Below, one piece after another: positions 1 through 8,667 of a stretch of 64,000 bases of DNA. A program made the position numbers and the translations under genes. The stretch is from positions 62,001 through 126,000 of the forward strand of contig JAEWLQ010000098.1 of assembly GCA_023457495.1 (NCBI GenBank). Direction: 5' to 3'. This DNA is from Pseudomonadota bacterium (GTDB lineage Bacteria; Pseudomonadota; Gammaproteobacteria; Steroidobacterales; Steroidobacteraceae). The notes under the pieces are model-generated. The model made no database searches and had not been told where the DNA came from. It saw only the letters and a list, made by a program, of their open reading frames with translations. Positions within the stretch are counted from its first letter, which is position 1. The number at the start of each line of letters is the position of its first letter.

Positions 1-692
1 ACGATGATGCAGTTGTCGTTCCGGTCGCGAACGACCTCCATCTCGAATTCTTTCCAGCCGATCACCGATTCTTCGATCAGTACTTCGGTGGTGGGCGAGG
101 CATCGAGGCCGCGCTCGACGATCTGCTCGAATTCCTCGCGGTTGTAGGCGATGCCGCCGCCCGAGCCGCCCATCGTGAAGGACGGCCGGATGACGCAGGG
201 GAAACCGAGACCCTGCTGGATCTCGAAGGCCTGCGCGAGCGTATGCGCGACGCCCGCGCGCGGGCACTCGAGCCCGATCTCGCGCATCGCGTTGCGGAAC
301 AGCTCGCGATCCTCGGCCATGTCGATGGCCTCGCGCGACGCGGCGATCAGCTCGACGCCGTGTTTCGCCAGCACTCCCTCGCGCACCAGGTCGAGCGCGG
401 TGTTGAGCGCGGTCTGTCCACCCATGGTGGGCAGCAATGCGTCGGGCTGCTCTTTTTCGATGATGCGCGCGAGCGTGCGCCAGTTGATGGGCTCGATGTA
501 GATCGAATCGGCCATCTCCGGGTCCGTCATGATGGTCGCCGGATTCGAATTGACGAGGATGACGCGGTAGCCCTCCTCCCTGAGCGCCTTGCAGGCCTGC
601 GCGCCCGAATAGTCGAACTCGCACGCCTGGCCGATGATGATCGGGCCGGCGCCAATGATCAGGATGCTTTCGATGTCTGTGCGTTTTGGCAT
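1..692 (-). CDS. carB: Carbamoyl-phosphate synthase large subunit, N-terminal part (cut by window edge)
   Basis: The reading frame starts at ATG 692 with MPKRTDIESILIIGAGP, the typical CarB N-terminus, and runs off the left edge after about 230 of the roughly 1,070 residues usual for the family. Only the first pre-ATP-grasp and ATP-grasp region is present. The enzyme makes carbamoyl phosphate from bicarbonate, ATP and ammonia passed from CarA, for arginine and pyrimidine synthesis in the cytoplasm. It follows carA by 18 bases on the same strand, so the two are almost certainly co-transcribed. No strong Shine-Dalgarno is seen before this start. Confidence 0.95.
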   Translation of the reverse strand, partial: MPKRTDIESILIIGAGPIIIGQACEFDYSGAQACKALREEGYRVILVNSNPATIMTDPEMADSIYIEPINWRTLARIIEKEQPDALLPTMGGQTALNTALDLVREGVLAKHGVELIAASREAIDMAEDRELFRNAMREIGLECPRAGVAHTLAQAFEIQQGLGFPCVIRPSFTMGGSGGGIAYNREEFEQIVERGLDASPTTEVLIEESVIGWKEFEMEVVRDRNDNCII

Positions 693-710
693 GTAACTAC
701 GTCGTGGAAA

Positions 711-1898
711 TCAGGCGGCTTTGTCCGGCGGCGGCTGCTTGCCGGAGGTTCGGGCGCGGAGCTTGGCTTGCAGGCGCTTCAGCATGAGATGCACGAAGCG
801 ATCGAACATCGCGCCCATCTCCTGCGGTCCAGGGCTTGCTTCCGGATGTCCCTGGAAACTGAACGCGGGCTTGTCGACGCGCGCGATGCCCTGCAGCGAG
901 CCGTCGAACAACGAACGGTGTGTCGCCTTGAGGGTCGAGGGCAGCTCGCTCTCGTCCACCGCGAAGCCGTGATTCTGGCTGGTGATGAACACGCGGCCGG
1001 TTTCGAGATCCTGCACCGGGTGGTTCGCGCCGTGATGGCCGAACTTCATCTTCATGGTGCGCGCGCCGCTCGCGAGTCCCAGCAACTGGTGACCGAGGCA
1101 GATGCCGAAGGTCGGCAGCTCGGCGACGACCAGTGCGCGGATCGCCTCGATGGCGTATTCACAGGGCTCCGGATCGCCGGGTCCGTTGGAGAGGAACACG
1201 CCATCCGGATCGAGCGCGAGCACTTCCTCGGCGGTGGTCTGCGCGGGCACCACGGTCATGCGGCAACCGCGGTCGGACAACATGCGCAGGATGTTGCGCT
1301 TGACGCCGAAGTCGTAGGCCACGACGTGCAGGCGCTGGTGAGCGCGCATGACCGGGCGATTCTCCGGCTGCCAGAGCGAGCCTTCGTTCCACTGGTAACT
1401 GCGCTTGGTCGTGACGACCTTCGCGAGATCCATGCCCTTGAGGCCCGGGAATTTCTTCGCGGCGCGTACCGCGGCATTCGCGTCGATCTTTTCGCCGGTC
1501 ATGATGCAGCCGGCCTGCGCGCCCTTCTCCCTCAGGATGCGCGTCAGCTTGCGCGTGTCGATCCCGGAGATCGCGACCACCTTGTGGCGTGCGAGGAATT
1601 CGCGCAATTCTTCCGCCTTGCGCCAGTTGCTCGCCAGCGGCGGAACGTCCCTAACTACCAGGCCGGCCGCGAACGCGGTCGGGGACTCGAGATCTTCGGG
1701 CGTGGTGCCCGTGTTCCCGATGTGTGGATAGGTCAGCGTCACGATCTGTCGTGAATACGACGGATCCGTGAGAATTTCCTGATAACCGGTCAACGCGGTA
1801 TTGAAAACGACTTCGCCAGTGGTGTTGCCTTTGGCGCCGATAGACTGGCCGTTGAAGATGGATCCATCTTCCAGAGCCAGAACCGCGGTTACCGTCAC
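711..1898 (-). CDS. carA: Carbamoyl-phosphate synthase small (glutaminase) subunit
   Basis: This 395-residue protein is the class I glutamine amidotransferase subunit that hydrolyses glutamine and feeds ammonia to CarB. The N-terminal CarA domain starts with ALEDGSIFNGQSIGA. The C-terminal amidotransferase domain has the nucleophile motif FGICLGHQLLG near residue 270 and the His/Glu motif FQGHPEASPGP near the end. The frame stays open up to 1979, but I chose the GTG at 1898 because a strong GAGGGGAG ribosome-binding site precedes it and homologues start there. It is first in a carA-carB operon served by the promoter at 2050-2078. Confidence 0.95.
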   Translation of the reverse strand: MTVTAVLALEDGSIFNGQSIGAKGNTTGEVVFNTALTGYQEILTDPSYSRQIVTLTYPHIGNTGTTPEDLESPTAFAAGLVVRDVPPLASNWRKAEELREFLARHKVVAISGIDTRKLTRILREKGAQAGCIMTGEKIDANAAVRAAKKFPGLKGMDLAKVVTTKRSYQWNEGSLWQPENRPVMRAHQRLHVVAYDFGVKRNILRMLSDRGCRMTVVPAQTTAEEVLALDPDGVFLSNGPGDPEPCEYAIEAIRALVVAELPTFGICLGHQLLGLASGARTMKMKFGHHGANHPVQDLETGRVFITSQNHGFAVDESELPSTLKATHRSLFDGSLQGIARVDKPAFSFQGHPEASPGPQEMGAMFDRFVHLMLKRLQAKLRARTSGKQPPPDKAA

Positions 1899-1982
1899 GC
1901 GGGTACTCCCCTCGGACCTGTTCGGCCCGACATAAATGTTCAAACGATTGGTTGCTCTCCGCGCGGAGCGTACATGCACAAA

Positions 1983-2013
1983 GCGGGAGGAGTTCTCTCG
2001 AACTTCCTCCCGC
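1983..2013 (-). terminator. Leader hairpin of carAB (candidate attenuator)
   Basis: On the minus strand GCGGGAGGAAGTT pairs with AACTCCTCCCGC around a short loop, with one bulged base, and is followed by TTTG. It lies about 30 nt into the transcript predicted from the promoter at 2050-2078 and 85 nt before the carA start, so it would sit in the leader. It could be an attenuator. If dapB reads this far it could also end the dapB message, although the U-tract is short. No leader peptide was identified. Confidence 0.45.
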
Positions 2014-2049
2014 CCTGCGTTGGACTAACCCGTTTCGGATTAGGCGGCA

Positions 2050-2078
2050 ATTTTACGAAGCGGACCCCGGGGTGTCCA
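2050..2078 (-). promoter_or_regulatory. Candidate sigma-70 promoter of carAB
   Basis: Reading the minus strand, TGGACA (5 of 6 to TTGACA) is separated by exactly 17 bases from TAAAAT (5 of 6 to TATAAT). It lies in the gap after dapB and before carA, in the right orientation. The predicted start near 2043 gives a leader of about 145 nt holding the hairpin at 1983-2013. Confidence 0.55.
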
Positions 2079-2147
2079 CGAAACTTCTTGCCCGATTTCG
2101 AACGAAACGGCTCGGAAAGTTCTAATGAATTTGGCGCGAAATGTCCC

Positions 2148-2954
2148 TTAAGCGATTGTTTTTAAACCAAGTACGTCGGCCATGGTGTATCGGCCGGGTT
2201 TTTGGGCCGCGAGCCATTTCGCGGCGCGGACCGCTCCTTGGGCAAATATGGACCGGTCCGTGGCCTCGTGACCGACGGTCAGACGCTCGCCCGTTCCGGC
2301 GAACAGGACGGAATGGGTACCCACCACGTCCCCCGCGCGAATCGACGCGACACCGATTTCGCCGCCCTGGCGGGGCTGGTTGCCGCTGCGTCCGGAATGG
2401 ATGGCGGTGCGCGGATCGAGCCCGCGACCCTGCGCCGCGCCCACCGCGAGCGCGAGCGCCGTGCCCGACGGCGCATCGAGCTTGTGTTTGTGATGCGCCT
2501 CGGTGATCTCGATGTCGAATTCCGCGGGCAACGCGCGCGCGGCGATGCGCACGAGTTCCAGCGCCACGGCGACCCCGATCGAAGTGTTCGGCGCGACGAG
2601 CACGGCGATCTCGCGCGAGGCCTGGTCCACGCGCGCATCGAACCCGGACTCGTGTCCCGTCGTGCCGATCACGATCGGCACGCGCGCCGCGCGGCAGGCA
2701 TCGAGCGCGCGCAGCGTGAGATCGGGCCGGGAAAAATCGATCGCGACTTCGGCGCCGCCCAGGTCCGCGGGTAGTTCGGTGCCGACCCGCACGCCGCGCG
2801 CCTCGACGCCGGCGATTTCACCGACATCGCGTCCCGCCGACTTGCTCGCGGCGGACGCAATGGCCGCGACGATATCGATGCCGCCGGCGGCGCTGGCACG
2901 CACGATGGCCGCGCCCATGCGTCCGGTCGCGCCGATCAAGACTGCTCGCGTCAC
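2148..2954 (-). CDS. dapB: 4-hydroxy-tetrahydrodipicolinate reductase
   Basis: This 268-residue enzyme, of normal length for DapB, reduces 4-hydroxy-tetrahydrodipicolinate with NAD(P)H in the lysine/diaminopimelate pathway. The N-terminal dinucleotide-binding motif is GATGRMG. The catalytic and substrate motif EAHHKHKLDAPSGTA lies in the middle. The GTG at 2954 is chosen as start because AAGGGAGA lies just upstream and the Rossmann fold begins right after it; the longer open frame to 3104 has no family support. It is divergent from the oxidoreductase at 3025. The dapA partner is far away at 37 kb. Confidence 0.95.
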   Translation of the reverse strand: MTRAVLIGATGRMGAAIVRASAAGGIDIVAAIASAASKSAGRDVGEIAGVEARGVRVGTELPADLGGAEVAIDFSRPDLTLRALDACRAARVPIVIGTTGHESGFDARVDQASREIAVLVAPNTSIGVAVALELVRIAARALPAEFDIEITEAHHKHKLDAPSGTALALAVGAAQGRGLDPRTAIHSGRSGNQPRQGGEIGVASIRAGDVVGTHSVLFAGTGERLTVGHEATDRSIFAQGAVRAAKWLAAQKPGRYTMADVLGLKTIA

Positions 2955-3024
2955 GTTGTCTCCCTTCTCGATTTCGAGGCGACAGTGTGCCGCAGCATCG
3001 GCAGTCGTGCGAGACTGCCGCCCC

Positions 3025-4017
3025 ATGATACGCATCGGAATCCTGGGCGCGGCCCGGATAGCTCCCCGGGGCATCATCACCCCCGCGAACGACCTGCTCG
3101 GCACCGAGGCGGTCGCGGTCGCCTCCAGCAGCCTGGAACGCGCACGGAACTTCGCCGCGCAGCACTCGTTGCCGCTCGCCTTCGGTAGTTATGCCGAGCT
3201 CCTCGAGAGCGACGACATCGACCTGGTCTACGTGGCCCTTCCGCCCTCCGCGCACCTGCAGTGGTGCACGGCCGCGCTCGCGCATGGCAAACACGTGCTG
3301 GCCGAGAAGCCCTTCGCGAGCAATGCGCAGGATGCCGCCCGGATGGTCGCCGCCGCGAAGTCGGCCGGCCGCCATCTCATCGAAGGTTTTCACTACCGCT
3401 TTCATCCGTTGATGGTGCAAGCCTTCGCGCAGTTGCGCGCGGGCGCGATCGGACGCATCCGGCACGTCGAAGCCGTGTTCAATGCGAACCTGCCCGACAC
3501 CCCCGGCGAGCTGCGCTACATCGAGGAACTCGGCGGTGGGGCGCTCATGGATCTGGGCTGCTACTGCCTGCATTGGATCCGCACCGTGGTGGGTGACGAG
3601 CCCGAAGTGGTCAACGCGAGCGCGCGCTGCATTTCGCCGGGCGTCGACATCCAGGCCAGCGCGGAGCTGGCGTTCCCGAGCGGACCCACCGCGATGCTGG
3701 AATGCTCGATGCAACCCAGCGACGGCAAGCTGTTCCGGCGACTGCGCGTGCACGGCGATGCCGGAATGCTCGAGATCGACAATCCCGTCACGCCACACGC
3801 CGGCGCCACGCTGTCGCTCGAAACGCCGGATGCTCCCCTGCCGCAGATCGTCTCGGGCGGTGAGACGACGTTCCATCATCAGCTCAGGCATGTGCTCGAC
3901 GTCATCGCCGGGCGCGCCACGCCGCTCACCGGCGGCGATGACGCCGTGGCAAACATGCGCGCGATCGACGCCATCTACCGCGCCGCGGGCTTGAGGCCGC
4001 GCGGACTTCCGGCCTGA
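3025..4017 (+). CDS. Gfo/Idh/MocA family NAD(P)-dependent oxidoreductase
   Basis: This 330-residue protein starts with the Rossmann nucleotide-binding segment MIRIGILGAARIAPRGI and carries the family EKP motif (LAEKPFASN, near residue 95) that contributes the catalytic lysine. The C-terminal half is the alpha/beta substrate domain. Family members oxidise or reduce sugars, inositols or trans-dihydrodiols; the substrate cannot be read from sequence. The frame is open upstream to 2503 but that stretch is antisense to dapB, so ATG 3025 is used. It ends 12 bases before glpK and may be co-transcribed with it. Confidence 0.85.
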   Translation: MIRIGILGAARIAPRGIITPANDLLGTEAVAVASSSLERARNFAAQHSLPLAFGSYAELLESDDIDLVYVALPPSAHLQWCTAALAHGKHVLAEKPFASNAQDAARMVAAAKSAGRHLIEGFHYRFHPLMVQAFAQLRAGAIGRIRHVEAVFNANLPDTPGELRYIEELGGGALMDLGCYCLHWIRTVVGDEPEVVNASARCISPGVDIQASAELAFPSGPTAMLECSMQPSDGKLFRRLRVHGDAGMLEIDNPVTPHAGATLSLETPDAPLPQIVSGGETTFHHQLRHVLDVIAGRATPLTGGDDAVANMRAIDAIYRAAGLRPRGLPA

Positions 4018-4029
4018 GGAGCGCGGGCC

Positions 4030-5535
4030 TTGAGCGCTCCCGCACGCCTCGTGCTCGCGCTCGACCAGGGCACCACCAGCTCGCGCAGCCTGTTGTTCGA
4101 TCCTGCGGGACGCATCGTCGCGCTGGCGCAGCGCGAATTCACCCAACATTTCCCGCGTCCTGGCTGGGTTGAACACGACGCGCGCGAGATCTGGTCCACC
4201 CAGCTCGCGACGATCGGCGACGCGCTGCGCTCCGCGCGCGCTTCGCTGCGGGACGTGGCCGCGATTGGCGTCACCAATCAACGCGAAACCACCGTGTTGT
4301 GGGACCGCGCGAGCGGCGAGCCGCTCGGACGCGCCATCGTCTGGCAGGACCGCCGGACCGCCGATGTCTGCGAGGCGCTGCGCGCGGACGGACTCGAGGA
4401 AGAAATCTCGGCGCGCACCGGGCTCGTGATCGACCCCTACTTTTCGGCAACCAAGCTCGCCTGGCTGCTCGACAACATCCCGGGCGCCCGCACCCGGGCG
4501 GAAGCCGGTGAGCTCGCCTTCGGTACCGTCGACAGCTGGCTGCTGTTCAAGCTCAGCGCGCACCGGCTTCACGTCACCGACGCGACGAACGCCAGCCGCA
4601 CTCTGCTCTTCGATCTGCGCACGGGAGACTGGGATGACCGGCTGCTGGATCTCCTGCGCGTTCCGCGCCCCTGCCTGCCGCGTATCGTCGACTCCTGCCT
4701 CGACCGCGCCTCGGCCATCGAGGTCGAACTGGACGGCGTCAAACTACCCGTGACCGGCATCGCCGGCGATCAGCAGGCCGCGCTGTTCGGCCAAGGCTGT
4801 TTCTCGCCGGGAATGGCCAAGAACACCTATGGCACCGGCTGTTTCGCGCTGATGAACGTCGGCGCGCAACCGCGTCGTTCGATGCACCGCCTGCTCACGA
4901 CCGTGGCCAGCCGGCGCGGCGGGACGCCTCGATACGCGCTCGAGGGCGGAGTCTTCATGGGAGGCGCGACGATCCAGTGGCTGCGCGACGGGCTCGGGAT
5001 CATCGAACGCTCCGCGGATGTCGAGGCACTCGCGCTCAGCGTGCCCGACACGGCGGATGTGTACCTCGTTCCCGCATTCGCCGGTCTCGGCGCTCCGCAG
5101 TGGGACCCCGCGGCCCGCGGCACGATCGTGGGACTCACCCGCGGCGCGACGCGCGCGCACATCGCGCGCGCAGCCGTCGAAAGCATCGCGTTTCAGACCG
5201 CCGACCTGATCGAGGCCATGCAGCGGGATTGCGGCCATCCCCTCGGCGAGTTGCGCGTCGACGGCGGCGCCGCGCGCAATGACCTGCTCTTGCAGTTCCA
5301 GGCGGATCTGCTGGGAGTGCCGGTGCTGCGGCCCGCCAACACCGAGGTGACCGCCTTCGGTGCCGCGGCGCTCGCGGGCCTCGGCGCCGGCGTCTGGGAA
5401 GATGAGGCGGAACTTGCGGCGCTCTGGTCGCTCGAGCGCCGCTTCGAGCCGCGTATGTCGCGCTCCGAGGCCGCGGAGCGGCGCGCGCGCTGGCACAAGG
5501 CGGTGGATAGGTCCCGCGACTGGGCGGAGACCTGA
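4030..5535 (+). CDS. glpK: Glycerol kinase
   Basis: This 501-residue FGGY-family kinase phosphorylates glycerol to glycerol-3-phosphate. The N-terminal phosphate loop is ALDQGTTSSRSLLFD. The glycerol-contacting NQRETT motif lies near residue 82, GGVFMGGATIQWLRDG near 300, and the adenosine-binding VDGGAARND near 410. Length matches characterised GlpK proteins. The start is TTG 4030, eight bases after GAGGAG. No glpF or glpD lies nearby, which is less usual; the flanking genes are a sugar-type oxidoreductase and an acid phosphatase whose ATG overlaps the glpK stop (TGATG). Confidence 0.95.
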   Translation: MSAPARLVLALDQGTTSSRSLLFDPAGRIVALAQREFTQHFPRPGWVEHDAREIWSTQLATIGDALRSARASLRDVAAIGVTNQRETTVLWDRASGEPLGRAIVWQDRRTADVCEALRADGLEEEISARTGLVIDPYFSATKLAWLLDNIPGARTRAEAGELAFGTVDSWLLFKLSAHRLHVTDATNASRTLLFDLRTGDWDDRLLDLLRVPRPCLPRIVDSCLDRASAIEVELDGVKLPVTGIAGDQQAALFGQGCFSPGMAKNTYGTGCFALMNVGAQPRRSMHRLLTTVASRRGGTPRYALEGGVFMGGATIQWLRDGLGIIERSADVEALALSVPDTADVYLVPAFAGLGAPQWDPAARGTIVGLTRGATRAHIARAAVESIAFQTADLIEAMQRDCGHPLGELRVDGGAARNDLLLQFQADLLGVPVLRPANTEVTAFGAAALAGLGAGVWEDEAELAALWSLERRFEPRMSRSEAAERRARWHKAVDRSRDWAET

Positions 5536-6545
5536 TGATGCTCGCGACGAAGAGGCTCAAGGCCGTTCGCGTCTGGCTTTTCGGCGCGGCATTCCTCGCC
5601 CTGGCGGCGGGGACCTGGGTCGCCATCGAGCACAAGCCGCCCCGCTTCCTGCCCACGGACACACGCGAGTTCGTCGAAATCTTCCCGCCGCCACCCGAGG
5701 CCGGTTCGCCCGCGGAGCGCCGCGAACTCGACGAACTGCTCGCGCTGCAGCGGTCGCGCACTTCCGCCGATGTCGAGGCGGCGCGAGCCGACCGGCGCAA
5801 GGACGTCGACCAGTTCTACGAGGCCCTGGGTCTCGATCCGCGGCAACCTACCCCACTGCCCAGACTACGTTCGCTGATGGACGATGTGGAAGACGACGTC
5901 AGCCGCTACGTGCGCGCGCCGAAGAAGAAGTTCGCGCGCAGTCGGCCCTACGTGATCGAACCGGCCATTCAGCCTTGCATCGGTGACGTCGCGGGGGACC
6001 GGTCCTATCCGAGCGGCCATGCCGCGTACGGCTACGTCATCGCCTATCTATTGACGGACATGGTGCCGGAGCGTGGCGCCGCCCTGCTCGCGCGCGCGGA
6101 CGAATTCGCGCGGTCACGCGCCCTATGCGGCGTGCACTTCCCGAGCGACCTCGAGGCGGGTCGCAGCGGAGCACGCTGGCTCGCGGACCGACTGCTCGCT
6201 ACGCCCGACTACCGGGCGGCCGCGGCGGCGGCGCGCGCCGAGCTGCGCGCGGCCCTCGCGCAGGCTCAGGACGCCGGCCATTCGATCGCGAGCCGCGCGC
6301 CTCCCAGGCTGGCGCTGGTGCCGACGGTCACGCGGCCGCGATGCAGCGCGGCGATTCGCGCGACGATGGCGAGCCCCAGCCCGAAGCCACCGGTCTCGCG
6401 GTTGCGGCTGTTGTCGAGCCGCGTGAAGGCATGGAATACCGACGCCCGGTGTGACTCGGGGATCCCCTCTCCGTCGTCCTCTACCACCAGCCGGCAAAAT
6501 CCCTTGTCGCAGCCCACTTCGATGTTGACCTTGCGCCGCGCGTAA
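5535..6545 (+). CDS. Class A (PhoN-type) PAP2-family acid phosphatase with read-through C-terminus
   Basis: A hydrophobic N-terminal segment (residues about 10-28, likely a signal peptide or anchor) precedes a PAP2 domain with all three phosphatase motifs: KKKFARSRP (KX6RP), YPSGHAA (PSGH) and SRALCGVHFPSD (SRX5HX3D). Class A nonspecific acid phosphatases are periplasmic and hydrolyse phosphomonoesters. The recognisable domain ends near residue 245. The last 90 or so residues are low-complexity and lie antisense to the histidine-kinase gene, so the original stop has probably been lost. The start overlaps the glpK stop, suggesting coupling. Confidence 0.8.
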   Translation: MMLATKRLKAVRVWLFGAAFLALAAGTWVAIEHKPPRFLPTDTREFVEIFPPPPEAGSPAERRELDELLALQRSRTSADVEAARADRRKDVDQFYEALGLDPRQPTPLPRLRSLMDDVEDDVSRYVRAPKKKFARSRPYVIEPAIQPCIGDVAGDRSYPSGHAAYGYVIAYLLTDMVPERGAALLARADEFARSRALCGVHFPSDLEAGRSGARWLADRLLATPDYRAAAAAARAELRAALAQAQDAGHSIASRAPPRLALVPTVTRPRCSAAIRATMASPSPKPPVSRLRLLSSRVKAWNTDARCDSGIPSPSSSTTSRQNPLSQPTSMLTLRRA

Positions 6546-7549
6546 CGCAGCGCGTTGGCGAGCAGGTTGCTCAAGGCGAGCTCCATGAGCCGCGGCTCCA
6601 TCCACAGTGTCTCGAGATTCTCGCGCCGCAACGTCGTGAGCGTGCGCTCGTGCGGCGGACACGCCGCCAGAACCTGCTCCAGCCAGGGCGTGAGGGGCAC
6701 CGACTTGCAGTCCATGCGCAGCCCGGGATGGTCGAGCCGCGCGTAGTCGAGCATGTCGGAGATGAGATCGTCGAGCTGCTGCACGTCGTTGCTCACGGCT
6801 CGCAGCTGCAGGTGCAGTCGCTCGTCGACCTCGCCTTCGAGCACCGCGACGGCGAATCGCACGCGCGCCAGCGGCGTTCGCATCTCGTGCGACAGCGCGG
6901 CGGTCATCTCCTTCTGGCTCTGGATGAGCTGGCTGACCCGCGCGGACATCTCGTCGAGGTTGCGCGCGAGACTCTTGAGCTGTGTCGTGCGGTGCGCCGT
7001 GTCGAGCGGCTCGCGGTAGTCAGAGGCGAATTTCTGTGAGGCAACCGTGAGGGTGCGAAGGTCCGTGAGCAACGGACGCAGCCACAGGCCGACGAGCAGC
7101 AGGATCGATGCGTAGAACAGCACGGGCAGCAGCGACAGCCAGCCCTCCGCGGGTGGCTCGAAGGGCCCGAGGCGGATGGCGCCGCCGATCACATCGGAAC
7201 GCCACAGGTAATAGACCCGGCCAGAGTCATCGAGAAGCTCGAGCGGTGCCTCGCCCAGGGGCGTGGCGCTGGAGATGTCGCCGGCTTCGAGCAGGACGAT
7301 CTCGAGGTCGAGACGGCGGCCGAGCTCATCGGCGAGGTCCTGGCGCGAGTCGGACGGCGCGCGCGCGAGATCGTTCTCCATGAGACGCAGGGTGGACACG
7401 AGCCATGGATCGGCGGCGCGCACCTGCCGGGCCTGCAAGGCGCCGAAACCCAGGTCGAGCACGATGGCGACCAGCAGCAGCCCGCCCGCCAGGATCACGT
7501 ACGAGCGGATGAACAGGCCGCGCTCGCCCGCCGCGAGCCATTTCTTCAA
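6266..7549 (-). CDS. RstB-like sensor histidine kinase
   Basis: This 427-residue membrane kinase has a first transmembrane segment near residues 16-36, a periplasmic sensor region of about 100 residues, a second transmembrane segment (LLPVLFYASILLLVGLWL), a HAMP-like linker, the phospho-acceptor H-box ALSHEMRTPLARVRFA, the N-box NLLANALRYA, and ATP lid motifs DDGEGIPE and GGFGLGLAIV. I place the start at TTG 7549 because it overlaps the stop of the upstream regulator (TTGA), a usual coupling arrangement; a longer frame would run into the regulator gene. Domain style and partner resemble RstB. The 3' end overlaps the opposing phosphatase frame. Confidence 0.88.
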   Translation of the reverse strand: MKKWLAAGERGLFIRSYVILAGGLLLVAIVLDLGFGALQARQVRAADPWLVSTLRLMENDLARAPSDSRQDLADELGRRLDLEIVLLEAGDISSATPLGEAPLELLDDSGRVYYLWRSDVIGGAIRLGPFEPPAEGWLSLLPVLFYASILLLVGLWLRPLLTDLRTLTVASQKFASDYREPLDTAHRTTQLKSLARNLDEMSARVSQLIQSQKEMTAALSHEMRTPLARVRFAVAVLEGEVDERLHLQLRAVSNDVQQLDDLISDMLDYARLDHPGLRMDCKSVPLTPWLEQVLAACPPHERTLTTLRRENLETLWMEPRLMELALSNLLANALRYARRKVNIEVGCDKGFCRLVVEDDGEGIPESHRASVFHAFTRLDNSRNRETGGFGLGLAIVARIAALHRGRVTVGTSASLGGARLAIEWPAS

Positions 7550-8262
7550 GCAGTGACTTCCCAGGCGTCGGGCACGAGTAGATAGCCCTTGCCCCAGACT
7601 GTCTTGATGCGCGTGGGCGCCGCCGCGTCGTCTCCGAGCTTGCGGCGCAGCTTGGACACCCGGCCGTCGATCGAACGGTCGAGTCCGTCGTAATCGATGC
7701 CGCGGATGTTGCGGAACACCTCGTCGCGGCTCACCAGTTCGCCGGCGCGCCGCGCCAGCAGGCTGAGGAGTTCGAACTCCTGTGTCGTGAGCTGCACGGG
7801 CTGGCCCTGCAACCACACTTCGCGGGAGGCTTCACTGATGCGCAGTCCGCCGAGATGCAGGTCGGGCCGGCGCTCGCTGGGGCCGCCGCGCTCGGCACGG
7901 CGCAGCAGCGCGCGCACGCGCGCCAGCAGCACCATCGGCTCGACCGGTTTCATGACGTAGTCGTCCGCGCCGGATTCGAGGCCGATCACGTGATCGAACT
8001 CGGTGTCGCGCGCGGTTAGGATCAGGATCGGCACGTCGTGCGTGCGGCGCATCTCCCGGCAGATGGACAGGCCATCCATTCCAGGCAACTGCAGGTCCAG
8101 CAGCACCAGCCGCGGACGCTCCTGCGCGAAGCGTTGCAGCGCGCGATCGCCGCGTCCCTCGACGCAGACCCGCAGGCCATTTTGCCCCAGGTAGGTAGCT
8201 GTGAGTTCCGCGAGTCGCCCGTCATCTTCGACCAGCAGGATATCGATGTTCGAAGTGGTCAC
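7546..8262 (-). CDS. RstA-like OmpR-family response regulator
   Basis: This 238-residue protein has a receiver domain (ILLVEDDGRLAEL, phospho-acceptor Asp in LVLLDLQLPGMDG near residue 57, conserved Lys in YVMKPVEP near 106) and a winged-helix DNA-binding domain whose recognition region reads RGIDYDGLDRSID, very close to RstA. It starts with ATG overlapping the stop of the DUF3019 gene (ATGA) and ends overlapping the kinase start, so porin-like protein, DUF3019 protein, regulator and kinase form one coupled operon. Target genes cannot be read here, but the operon itself is a likely target. Confidence 0.92.
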   Translation of the reverse strand: MTTSNIDILLVEDDGRLAELTATYLGQNGLRVCVEGRGDRALQRFAQERPRLVLLDLQLPGMDGLSICREMRRTHDVPILILTARDTEFDHVIGLESGADDYVMKPVEPMVLLARVRALLRRAERGGPSERRPDLHLGGLRISEASREVWLQGQPVQLTTQEFELLSLLARRAGELVSRDEVFRNIRGIDYDGLDRSIDGRVSKLRRKLGDDAAAPTRIKTVWGKGYLLVPDAWEVTA

Positions 8263-8663
8263 AGGACGTCCCAGACGTGTCGCGTGCGCCGCTCGCGCCG
8301 CCGGTCGGCGGAGTCCAGCCGCAGCACCTCGATTTTGACCTCCGCCACCCGGTCCGCGCTACCTGGCAGCCCGAGCCAGTAGGCGAACGCCTCGCTGACT
8401 TCCCGGCGTTGCGAAAGACTGCCCGAAAGCGCGCTCGCCCAACAACGCATGGGCGCGGCGAGCGCGCTGTCGTTGAGGCAGTAGTCCGCCGGCGCCTCGC
8501 CTTTCCAGCGGATGTTGAATGTCATGGTGCAGATGGGAGCGTCGCGATCAGTGACGCAGAGCAGCGGCTTGACGACCAGGCGCACCGCCGGCTTGTCGGC
8601 GGCGGTGACGGGAACGATCCCACCGAGGCAGATCACGATCAGGATATGAGCGAACTTTCGCAT
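8259..8663 (-). CDS. DUF3019 family secreted protein
   Basis: The 134-residue product has a cleavable-type signal peptide (MRKFAHILIVICLGG, likely cut after VTAA) and a domain with four cysteines (CVTDRD, CTMTFNI, DYCLND, RCWAS). That spacing and the WKGEAPADYCL segment fit the DUF3019 family, which I recall as commonly encoded next to RstAB-like pairs and MipA/OmpV proteins. The cysteines suggest a periplasmic disulfide-bonded domain. Its function is unknown; position suggests an accessory or signal for the sensor. It starts 4 bases after the porin-like gene. Confidence 0.75.
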   Translation of the reverse strand: MRKFAHILIVICLGGIVPVTAADKPAVRLVVKPLLCVTDRDAPICTMTFNIRWKGEAPADYCLNDSALAAPMRCWASALSGSLSQRREVSEAFAYWLGLPGSADRVAEVKIEVLRLDSADRRRERRTRHVWDVL

Positions 8664-8667
8664 AGGG

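Noticed and set aside
2818..4572. A 584-codon open frame on the minus strand opposite the Gfo/Idh/MocA and glpK genes
   Set aside because: It is Arg/Gly/Ala-rich with no motif and lies wholly antisense to two well-supported genes; a GC-rich shadow frame.
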